A stretch of DNA of 64,000 bases from Blastocatellia bacterium AA13. Its GTDB lineage: Bacteria; Acidobacteriota; Blastocatellia; UBA7656. The position numbers and the translations under genes are program-made. The notes under the pieces are model-generated. The model searched no databases, was not told the DNA's origin, and saw nothing but the letters and a program-made list of their open reading frames with translations. Where the stretch lies: the NCBI GenBank assembly GCA_003222245.1, contig QHVH01000002.1, positions 168,908 to 232,907 on the forward strand, given 5' to 3'. This document shows, in pieces, positions 17,549 to 25,093 of the stretch (positions are counted from its first letter, which is position 1; each line of letters starts with the position of its first letter).

Positions 17549-17938
17549 ATGAGAGCGGCGCCGGTTTATGTTTCGGGCGATCTTGTTCGCGCAAAGACCA
17601 TTCATACATCGAACGGCGCAACGCCCGTGTTGCTCTTACTGAGGCCTGAGCAGCTTTCACGGCTGCAAGTCGGCAAGCGTGTTGTTCTCGTAGCGGCTCG
17701 AGAGCGTGTCAACGGAAAGGTGCTTGCGATCGAGCCTGCTGTTTCGATCGGCGCCCTTCGGGACAAGCTGGGATTATTATTCGAGGCGGCCTCACCGGTC
17801 GCGGAACCAACGGCGATCGCCGTAATCCAGCTTGAATCGAGCATTGACGCTTTCGATCTCCATAAAACACGAGTGGAGATCGGAGAGCGCCGGCTTATGG
17901 CAATGCTCCCTCTCGTGGGGCGCCTCTTTGGAGTGTAG
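17549..17938 (+). CDS. Small protein upstream of lanthipeptide precursor, 129 aa
   Basis: Function not firmly recognised. The start is supported by GGAG at 17534-17537. The sequence has a beta-rich profile (VRAKTIHTSNGATPVLLLLR, then RVVLVAARERVNGKVLAIEP) reminiscent of the C-terminal part of HlyD-type adaptors, but it has no membrane anchor and no coiled coil. It ends 39 bp before the lanthipeptide precursor on the same strand, and may be an accessory, adaptor or regulatory factor for the locus. An adaptor role is speculation. Confidence 0.65.
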   Translation: MRAAPVYVSGDLVRAKTIHTSNGATPVLLLLRPEQLSRLQVGKRVVLVAARERVNGKVLAIEPAVSIGALRDKLGLLFEAASPVAEPTAIAVIQLESSIDAFDLHKTRVEIGERRLMAMLPLVGRLFGV

Positions 17939-17977
17939 CTCGGGGGATCCAATTCACCACAGAAAGGAATAACCAAC

Positions 17978-18280
17978 ATGTCGAGATTGGATGTCATTAG
18001 AGCCTGGAAAGACGAAGAGTATCGCGCGGGACTCAGCGAAGAGGAGCGTAGCCTTCTTCCCGAGAATCCCGCCGGTACGATGGAACTCTCGAGCCTTGAA
18101 GTCACTGGGGCCGCCGCGAACGCAATAACCATTTTTAATACCTGCGACGGACTTTGTACGGGTGATTTTGCTCCGTGTTCGCTTGAAGGCGGCTGTGCCC
18201 AGAGCGTCGATTTCGGTCGCTGCACGATGTGGATCTGCCCCACGGGCGGTCCGTTTTTCTGCATTCCTGACGCTTCCTAA
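17978..18280 (+). CDS. lanA1: Class II lanthipeptide precursor, mersacidin/lichenicidin family (copy 1)
   Basis: The 100-residue peptide opens with the leader block DVIRAWKDEEYR, then LSEEERSLLPENPAGT, which is the hallmark of mersacidin/lichenicidin-family type II precursors. A Gly-Ala pair (VTGA, near residue 44) fits the double-glycine-type site cut by C39 peptidases. The core after it has seven Cys plus several Ser and Thr that could form (methyl)lanthionine rings: TCDGLCTGDFAPC, then GGCAQ, GRCTMWIC and FFCIP. A good ribosome-binding site (AGAAAGGAATA) precedes it. It lies just upstream of LanM, separated by a strong hairpin. Two relatives lie at 41977 and 42709. Confidence 0.92.
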   Translation: MSRLDVIRAWKDEEYRAGLSEEERSLLPENPAGTMELSSLEVTGAAANAITIFNTCDGLCTGDFAPCSLEGGCAQSVDFGRCTMWICPTGGPFFCIPDAS

Positions 18281-18295
18281 TCCTGATCCTGCTTC

Positions 18296-18329
18296 GCGTC
18301 GTACGCGGCGCCTTCCGCGCGTACGACGC
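18296..18329. promoter_or_regulatory. 12-bp perfect hairpin between lanA1 and lanM
   Basis: GCGTCGTACGCG at 18296-18307 pairs perfectly with CGCGTACGACGC at 18318-18329 around a 10-base loop. It lies between precursor and synthetase genes with only AAATTT after it. In lanthipeptide operons such hairpins act as partial terminators or RNA stabilisers, giving more precursor than enzyme. That role here is inferred from position. Confidence 0.75.
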
Positions 18330-18357
18330 AAATTTGCTTATAAGGAGCTACGCGCCT

Positions 18358-21300
18358 ATGTCGACCGATCCTGGAGAATCAACCTTCGAAAGCGTCGCCT
18401 GGTTCAATGCGATCACATTGCCTGAGCGAGCAGCGATGCTCGGCAAATCCGCTTCGACCGCCGCCGGCATCGACCCTGAGCGCGGCTCGAAGCTCCTTGC
18501 GCGATGGCGCTCGCAACTGCCTTTCGCGGCCGGCAGCTACTTTGAAGAGCGTCTCGAACAGGACCGGTTGACCGAAGATGAATTCGCAAGACTGCTGGGA
18601 GAGAGGCCCGAATCGCTGCGAGCGCGCTGCTCCGAAAAACCCGCCTGGCTGGTTGAGCTGGAGAAGCTATTCACGGCTCGCTTTTCCGCCGCGGCTTCGG
18701 ATTCCCGGCAGCCGGCGTCTCCGGGTAGCAGCCTTCTGGTCGACAACGCGCGTGAACGGCTTTGTGCGGGTGTTCAGTCGCTGGCGGAGCGATATTCCGT
18801 AGTGCCGTTCAATCCGTCTACGGTCGATGAGATGTTCCTGCCTTATTTGCTTCAGCAAGTGGGCAGGCTCACGAATCGAACGATGGTGTTGGAGCTCAAC
18901 GTAGCGCGGTTGCAGGGGCTGCTCGAAGGCGAGACGGCCGAAGAGCGCTACAGGAGCTTTGGCGAACGGCTTCAGCGTCCCGAGTTCCTGCTGTCGGTGT
19001 TGGAGGAGTACCCCGTTCTTGCGCGGCAGCTCCTGCTTCGTATCGACCAATGGGTGAGCTTCAGTCTCGAGTTCCTGAACAACCTGTGCGAGGACTGGAG
19101 TGAGATCAAGCAAACGTTTTGCGATGATACCGAGCCGGGCGAGCTTTCGGCGGTATCGATCGGAGCGGGTGATACTCACAGGAACGGGCGGTCGGTAGCC
19201 ATCGCGAGTTTCAGCAGCGGCTTCGGCCTTGTCTACAAGCCGCGTTCGCTGAGCGTGGACGTCCATTACGCGAAACTGCTCGCGTGGCTTAATGAAAAGG
19301 GCGATCATCCCGCGTTTCGAATCCTGAGAACGATTGACCGCAAGACTCACGGCTGGAGCGAGTTTGTCGCAGTCGATACCTGCGCGAGCTCATCCGAGAT
19401 AGAACGGTTCTATCAGCGTCTCGGAGGTTGTCTCGCGTTGCTGTATGCGCTCGAAGCAACCGATTTTCATCTCGAGAATTTAATTGCGGCGGGCGAACAC
19501 CCTGTCCTCATAGATCTCGAAGCCCTATTTCATCCCCGCATACAAGAAGACGTATCTGCTTCGCTGCCGGCCGCGGATGTAATGGGTCATTCGGTTTTGC
19601 GCGTAGGGCTCTTGCCTCAGCGTATGTGGTTAGGCGTCGAACCCGAAGGCGTCGATCTGAGCGGAGTCGGGGGCGCCGCGGGCCAGCTTACGCCTTTTGA
19701 GATTCCGGCCCTCGAAGGCGTGGGAACCGATGAGATGCGCATCGCGCGGAAGAGGCTTCCGATTCCCGGCAGTCAGAACCGTCCGACTCTTAACGGAGGC
19801 GAAGTAAAGGCCGACATGTTTGTGGAGTCGGTGGTTTCGGGCTTTACATCGGTCTATCGCACGATCCTCAAAAATCGCGATGAGTTCCTTGCGCAAAAGG
19901 GGCCGATCGCCGCTTTTGCGGATGACGAGGTGCGCGTCGTGCTGCGACCGACGCGCAGCTACGGGGTGCTTCTCAACGAGAGCTATCATCCGGATGTCCT
20001 CCGAAACGCGCTCGACCGCGACTGGTTGTTCGACCGTCTCTGGGCCGAGGTCGAGTATCGACCCTACCTTGCGCGACTGATCGCGGCGGAGCAAGCGGAT
20101 CTCCGTGCCGGTGATATTCCAGTCTTCTATACGCGGCCCGCATCTCTCAGTCTTTGGACCTCGGCAGGCGAGCAAGTCAATGACCTCTTTGACGAGCCGA
20201 GTTTTGACACGGTCCAACGGCGGGTTGCCGCATTCAATGAGAGCGATCTCGAGAGACAGTCCTGGTTCATCCGCGCTTCGATGACCAGCTTGAGCGCCGG
20301 AATGGGTCACGAGAAATGGCGCGGCTACAAGCCTGCCGGCGAAACTCGTGATGCGGGCCGCGATGATCTATTAACCGCCGCCCGTGAGATCGGAGACCGG
20401 CTGGATGTGCTCGCGATTCGAAACGTCGACCTGGTTTCGTGGATCGGCGTAGTGATGATCAACGAGCGATCTTGGAGTCTCCTGCCGCTTGGGGAAGACC
20501 TTTACGGCGGAACACTCGGAATAGCGTTGTTCCTTGCATACCTCGGTGCATTAACCAAAGAAGACCGGTACACCGAACTGGCTCGTTCGGCTCTTGCCAT
20601 AACCAGGCGGCAAATCAAATCCGAAAGTTACCAAAATCAGCGCGCCACAATTGGAGGTTTCAGCGGGAAGGGCGGAGTCATTTATGTGCTCAGCCAGCTT
20701 GGCTCCTTGTGGAATGAGCCCGAGCTTATAGACGAAGCCGAAGAGGTGACTCGAACGCTCGCTCCATTAGTCGAACAGGATCGAGTGCTGGATGTAGTCG
20801 GAGGCGCCGCGGGCTGCATAGGCGGTCTTGCCAGTTTGAATGCCGTGCGGCCTTCGCGAGCAGCCGTAGTCGCGGCAAAGCTATGCGCCGAGCGATTGCT
20901 CGAAGCCGCGATCTCCTGCGACGGCGGCACGGCATGGCCCGGCGTCATCGAAGTCGCGAAGCCGCTCACCGGCTTCTCACACGGAGCCGCGGGCATGGCC
21001 TGGGCGCTGCTCAATGCTGCGTCAATGACCGGCGACTACCGGTTCAGGGATGCAGCGTTGTCCGCGATGACTTATGAGCGCGCGGTGTTTCGCGAATCCG
21101 ATCAGAACTGGCCGGATTTCAGAATCGACAGGAATAGCGAATCGAAAAGCGCCGCGCCCGGATCGGTAATAGCCTGGTGTCACGGCGCTCCTGGAATCGG
21201 CCTGGGCCGTTTGGCCTCCCTGTCTCAATGCCATGACCCGATGATGCGAACCGAGATCGACACGGCGCTCGATGTGACAATGAAACGAGGATTCGGGCTC

Positions 21301-21642
21301 AACCATTCGCTCTGTCACGGCGATCTAGGAAACGCCGACCTCCTGGTGGAAGCCAGTATCAAGCTGAAGAGCGACATCTTGCGCGAGCGAGTCAGGTCGC
21401 TGGGCGGAATAATTCTTGAAAGCATCAAGAGCAACGGCTGGCTCTGCGGAGTGCCGATGGGTGTAGAGACGCCCGGCCTCATGACCGGTCTCGCGGGAAT
21501 CGGATACGGCCTGCTGCGCCTTGCCGATCCCGAGACGGTTCCTTCAGTGCTCTCGCTGGCGCCTCCGACGTCACGCGATCTTCGACCGCAAGCTGCGCGA
21601 GTCGTCGATGAGAAGAGCCGATCAGAGGAGCGACCGCGATGA
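18358..21642 (+). CDS. lanM: Class II lanthipeptide synthetase LanM
   Basis: This bifunctional cytoplasmic enzyme dehydrates Ser/Thr of the precursor and cyclises with Cys thiols. Start taken at the ATG at 18358, with TAAGGAGC upstream, giving 1094 residues, the usual LanM length. The N-terminal DUF4135-type dehydratase domain includes GFGLVYKPRSLSVDVHYAKL and the ATDFHLENLIAAGEHPVLID block with the kinase-like catalytic residues. The C-terminal LanC-like cyclase has Gly-rich inner-helix motifs (LYGGTLGIALFLAYLG and GGFSGKGGVIYVL). Its zinc ligands are intact: Cys941 (WCHGAPGIG), Cys986 and His987 (LCHGDLGNAD). The stop overlaps the lanT start (ATGA). Because two further precursors lie elsewhere, it may have several substrates. 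Confidence 0.96.
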   Translation: MSTDPGESTFESVAWFNAITLPERAAMLGKSASTAAGIDPERGSKLLARWRSQLPFAAGSYFEERLEQDRLTEDEFARLLGERPESLRARCSEKPAWLVELEKLFTARFSAAASDSRQPASPGSSLLVDNARERLCAGVQSLAERYSVVPFNPSTVDEMFLPYLLQQVGRLTNRTMVLELNVARLQGLLEGETAEERYRSFGERLQRPEFLLSVLEEYPVLARQLLLRIDQWVSFSLEFLNNLCEDWSEIKQTFCDDTEPGELSAVSIGAGDTHRNGRSVAIASFSSGFGLVYKPRSLSVDVHYAKLLAWLNEKGDHPAFRILRTIDRKTHGWSEFVAVDTCASSSEIERFYQRLGGCLALLYALEATDFHLENLIAAGEHPVLIDLEALFHPRIQEDVSASLPAADVMGHSVLRVGLLPQRMWLGVEPEGVDLSGVGGAAGQLTPFEIPALEGVGTDEMRIARKRLPIPGSQNRPTLNGGEVKADMFVESVVSGFTSVYRTILKNRDEFLAQKGPIAAFADDEVRVVLRPTRSYGVLLNESYHPDVLRNALDRDWLFDRLWAEVEYRPYLARLIAAEQADLRAGDIPVFYTRPASLSLWTSAGEQVNDLFDEPSFDTVQRRVAAFNESDLERQSWFIRASMTSLSAGMGHEKWRGYKPAGETRDAGRDDLLTAAREIGDRLDVLAIRNVDLVSWIGVVMINERSWSLLPLGEDLYGGTLGIALFLAYLGALTKEDRYTELARSALAITRRQIKSESYQNQRATIGGFSGKGGVIYVLSQLGSLWNEPELIDEAEEVTRTLAPLVEQDRVLDVVGGAAGCIGGLASLNAVRPSRAAVVAAKLCAERLLEAAISCDGGTAWPGVIEVAKPLTGFSHGAAGMAWALLNAASMTGDYRFRDAALSAMTYERAVFRESDQNWPDFRIDRNSESKSAAPGSVIAWCHGAPGIGLGRLASLSQCHDPMMRTEIDTALDVTMKRGFGLNHSLCHGDLGNADLLVEASIKLKSDILRERVRSLGGIILESIKSNGWLCGVPMGVETPGLMTGLAGIGYGLLRLADPETVPSVLSLAPPTSRDLRPQAARVVDEKSRSEERPR

Positions 21643-23930
21643 CGATGCTCGAGACAGTAGTGCGCGCGTTCCATCCGCGACGCGTTCCGGTTCGTTATCA
21701 AATGACGAGCGTGGAATGCGGAGCTGCGTGCCTGGCAATGATCCTGAGCTATCACGGCCGCCGGACATCGATCGCCGAATGCCGCGATAAGTGCAATTCA
21801 GGCCGCGATGGGTTGACCGTCGAAGGGCTCACAAGGGCGGCAGCAGCATTCGGGCTTCAGTTGACGCCTCATTCATTGGAGCCGGACCAGGTCGCGACCG
21901 TTGGTCTTCCGGCGTTCGCCCATTGGGAGTTCAACCACTTCGTAGTCATCGAGAGATGGTCCCCCCGTGCAACTCACATTGTCGATCCCGCCGCGGGCCG
22001 GCGTAGATTGACCGCCGAAGAATTCGATGCCGGTTTCACGGGCGTGCTCCTGGAAGCGGCTCCGACAGCCGATTTCGAGCGGGCGAGTCACATAAAGAAA
22101 TCACTCTGGCGCGGGTATCTCAGCGCGATGCTGAGGGCGAAAGGCTCCTCCGGAGCATTGCTGCAGATCCTTGGAGCTTCGGTGTTGCTGCAATTGCTCG
22201 CGCTCGTCTTTCCCGTGGCAACGAAATTAATAATCGACGAAGTGCTGCCGATGCGTCTGGACAATGTGATGGGTATCCTCGCGGCGGGATTACTGATGTT
22301 TGTAGCGGCCCAATCGATTGCCGGGTTTTTGCGCAGCGTGTTGATGATCAGGCTGCGATCGAAGCTCGACTCTCGCCTGATGTCGACTTTTTTCCAGCAT
22401 TTGCTGTCGCTGCCGTTCGGCTTCTTTTACCAGCGGAGCAGCGGCGACCTGCTGATGCGGTTGGGCAGCAACAGCATGATTCGCGAGATGGTCACGAACC
22501 AGACGCTTTCGGTTATCCTCGACGGGTCGTTCGTGCTCGGCTACCTGGCGATACTCTTGGGCGCGGCGCCGTGGTTCGGGCTCGTGGTGTGCGGCCTCGG
22601 AGCAGTACAAGCCGCGATATTGCTGCTCACGCGCAGCCGCATCCGGCATCTCGCTCAACGCGAGCTTGCGGCCAGATCGGAAGAACAGGCTTACCTCGTC
22701 GAAGCAATGAAAGGGATAGCGGTCCTGAAGTCTTCCGGAGCCGAGCAGCGGGCCTTTGACAGATGGTCGACCCTTTTCGTCAAACAGATGAATGCCTCCA
22801 TAACGAGGAGCTACTTCTCGGCGATTCTGGACGCGACGATGGGGGTGCTTCGGACGGGTTGTCCATTGCTGCTGCTCTGGATCGGAGCGCTGTACGTGCT
22901 CGACGGAAGAATGAGTCTCGGAACGATGCTGGCTGTGAATGCGCTCGCCGCCTCGTTCCTGACGCCGCTCGCGACGATGGTGTCGAGCGCGCAGCAGATT
23001 CAGATGATCGGAGCCAGCCTGGAGCGCGTCGCCGATGTTCTCGATGCCGAGCCTGAACAGCAAGCGCGCGGCAGCCTGCGCGTCGAGCCGATAAGCGGGC
23101 GGATCGAAGTTAACAACCTCAGCTTTCGGTATGACGAGGGTTCGCCGTTTGTATTGCGAGACGTGAGCCTGAATATCGAGCCCGGGCAGAAGATCGCTCT
23201 CGTGGGTCCGACCGGCTCAGGCAAGACGACTCTGGCTATGCTCTTGCTCGGTCTTTATAAGCCTACCGCCGGAGCGATTCTTTTTGACGAAGCGCAGCTC
23301 GAGACTTTCGATTACCGCTCGCTTCGAAACCAGATCGGCGTTGTCTTACAGGAGCCGGTTCTCTTTAGCGGGTCGATCCGGCAGAACATCACCCTGGTGA
23401 ATCCGGGTTTGAGTCTTGAAGATGTGATCGCGGCCGCCAGGCTCGCAGGCATACACGAAGAAATCCGAGAAATGCCGATGCGGTACGAGACGCTCGTTTC
23501 AGAAGGAGGAGCGGCTCTTTCCGGAGGACAGCGGCAGCGGCTGGCTCTTGCGAGAGCGCTTGCGCACAAACCTTCGATTCTCTTGCTCGACGAGGCGACC
23601 AGTCATCTCGATGTGGTCACCGAAAATATCGTCGATAGGAATCTCACCGCGCTCTCTTGCACCCGAATCGTAATCGCGCACCGGCTGAGCACGATTCGAA
23701 ACGCCGACCAGATACTCGTGCTGGACCGCGGCCGCGTCGTCGAGCGAGGCTCGCATCAAGAACTGCTCGCGCAGTCGGGCTTCTACGCGAGACTGGTTGA
23801 GAGTCAGATGGAACGCTCACGAATGGCCTCCGCAGCCGATTTCGCGCCGGCGCGGAATCCATACTCGGCGGTACCGGCCTCGCTTCGTCCTGATCCACGG
23901 CCGCTAATAGCACAGGGAGGACAGAACTGA
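21639..23930 (+). CDS. lanT: Peptidase-containing ABC transporter (LanT type)
   Basis: A 763-residue C39 peptidase/ABC exporter that removes the leader at a double-glycine-type site and exports the peptide. The C39 domain has catalytic Cys27 (SVECGAACLAM), the His in HWEFNHFVVIE and the Asp in HIVDPAAGRR. A six-helix exporter domain follows (from ~160 to ~450). The ATPase has a Walker A (LVGPTGSGKTTLAML), the signature LSGGQRQRLALARAL and a Walker B (SILLLDEATSHLD). A four-base overlap with lanM shows translational coupling. A secreted protein starts 2 bp downstream. Confidence 0.95.
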   Translation: MTMLETVVRAFHPRRVPVRYQMTSVECGAACLAMILSYHGRRTSIAECRDKCNSGRDGLTVEGLTRAAAAFGLQLTPHSLEPDQVATVGLPAFAHWEFNHFVVIERWSPRATHIVDPAAGRRRLTAEEFDAGFTGVLLEAAPTADFERASHIKKSLWRGYLSAMLRAKGSSGALLQILGASVLLQLLALVFPVATKLIIDEVLPMRLDNVMGILAAGLLMFVAAQSIAGFLRSVLMIRLRSKLDSRLMSTFFQHLLSLPFGFFYQRSSGDLLMRLGSNSMIREMVTNQTLSVILDGSFVLGYLAILLGAAPWFGLVVCGLGAVQAAILLLTRSRIRHLAQRELAARSEEQAYLVEAMKGIAVLKSSGAEQRAFDRWSTLFVKQMNASITRSYFSAILDATMGVLRTGCPLLLLWIGALYVLDGRMSLGTMLAVNALAASFLTPLATMVSSAQQIQMIGASLERVADVLDAEPEQQARGSLRVEPISGRIEVNNLSFRYDEGSPFVLRDVSLNIEPGQKIALVGPTGSGKTTLAMLLLGLYKPTAGAILFDEAQLETFDYRSLRNQIGVVLQEPVLFSGSIRQNITLVNPGLSLEDVIAAARLAGIHEEIREMPMRYETLVSEGGAALSGGQRQRLALARALAHKPSILLLDEATSHLDVVTENIVDRNLTALSCTRIVIAHRLSTIRNADQILVLDRGRVVERGSHQELLAQSGFYARLVESQMERSRMASAADFAPARNPYSAVPASLRPDPRPLIAQGGQN

Positions 23931-23932
23931 TC

Positions 23933-25051
23933 ATGAGAACTGTCATTTCGATATTTACTTCGATAATTGCAGGGGCTGCCTTTTTCACGCTGTCTACGCG
24001 TGCGACTCCGGGTTGCTTCGGCGGCCAGTTCGCCCAGACTCGCTTGATTGGCGAAGTGGTCGGGATCAACACGGACATGAGTTTCGATATTCGCGCGGAT
24101 TCGGGCGGCGTCGCGCATTTTCGAGTCGATGAGCGGACTCGCGTGCTGCGCGTTCCGGCCGGTGAGACATCGCTGGCCAGGGCGGAACAGGTCAGCCCAA
24201 ACGAAATCGCCGTCGGAGACAGGCTGCTCGCATCGGGCTGGTCGTCGGGGAGCTCGGCTCCGATGATTGCAACTCAGATCGTCGTGATGTCTCACAACGA
24301 TATTCAAAAGATGCGGCAGCGTGAGGTCGAAGAATGGCGGACGCGCGGCATCGCCGGCGTCGTGACCGCGATCAACCCGCGGACCAGGGAGATAGTCTTG
24401 CTGCCCCGAGGAAGGCAAGACGCAGCGCCCGTCGTGATCGCCGCAAGCGAGGCGACTCGCTTTCGACGCTATGCCGTCGATTCGGTGAAATTCAGCGATG
24501 CGAAAACAAGCTCCCTCGCCGAGATCAAACGCGGAGATCATCTGCGCGCGCTGGGTGAACGCTCGCCTGACGGAGCGCGCTTCAAGCCCGAAGAGATCGT
24601 CTCCGGATCGTTTCTAACCGTCGTTGGAGTTGTTTCCGGAATTTCATCTTCAACCGGCGAGATAAAAGTAAATGTCCAGGGAATTCCTCAACCGATTGCC
24701 TTGCGAGTTTCGATGGATGCAACTCTGAGGCGCATCACTCCTAAGCTCGCCGCGTCGTTGATTCGAGAGAACGGAGTCGTGCAGGCAGGAAAGAGTCCCG
24801 CCGGTTCATCAGGCAACGAGGTGCTTGAACGCCTCGCGCCAATGGTGTTTTCAGATCTCAAGCAAGGCGCCGTGCTCGCTTTTACCAGCGCCGCGACCCG
24901 CGATCTGTCGCATCTGACCGCGGTGACCGTAGTCGGAGGAATAGACGTCCTCATAGCCGAGCTGCAAAAGCAGGCCGGCCGGCCCTCTGGTCCTGCGCTC
25001 AGCTCCGGGCTGCCGTCGGGGCTGCTTGATACGATCATGGGCCAACTATAG
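23933..25051 (+). CDS. Secreted beta-rich protein of unknown function in the lanthipeptide operon
   Basis: A 372-residue protein with an N-terminal Sec-like signal (VISIFTSIIAGAAFFTLSTR). It has two or three OB-fold-like beta modules (RLIGEVVGINTDMSFDIRA, then GIAGVVTAINPRTREIVLLP, then TVVGVVSGISSSTGEIKVNV), the DUF5666-like pattern seen in secreted Acidobacterial proteins. It starts 2 bp after lanT, so it belongs to the same transcript. The role in lanthipeptide biology is unknown; possible roles are a periplasmic chaperone, an immunity protein or a surface factor. The C-terminus ends SGLPSGLLDTIMGQL. Confidence 0.75.
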   Translation: MRTVISIFTSIIAGAAFFTLSTRATPGCFGGQFAQTRLIGEVVGINTDMSFDIRADSGGVAHFRVDERTRVLRVPAGETSLARAEQVSPNEIAVGDRLLASGWSSGSSAPMIATQIVVMSHNDIQKMRQREVEEWRTRGIAGVVTAINPRTREIVLLPRGRQDAAPVVIAASEATRFRRYAVDSVKFSDAKTSSLAEIKRGDHLRALGERSPDGARFKPEEIVSGSFLTVVGVVSGISSSTGEIKVNVQGIPQPIALRVSMDATLRRITPKLAASLIRENGVVQAGKSPAGSSGNEVLERLAPMVFSDLKQGAVLAFTSAATRDLSHLTAVTVVGGIDVLIAELQKQAGRPSGPALSSGLPSGLLDTIMGQL

Positions 25052-25093
25052 ACGTAAGCCGATCCTGTCTAATTCAGATAACAAGGAGCCGTC

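Noticed and set aside
16896..17552. A 218-codon plus-strand frame through the minisatellite and the 89-bp copy
   Set aside because: It begins at a TTG inside the stop of the lipase-like gene, has a low-complexity Arg/Ser/Pro composition and reaches homologous-looking sequence only because the 89-bp repeat is in the same frame.
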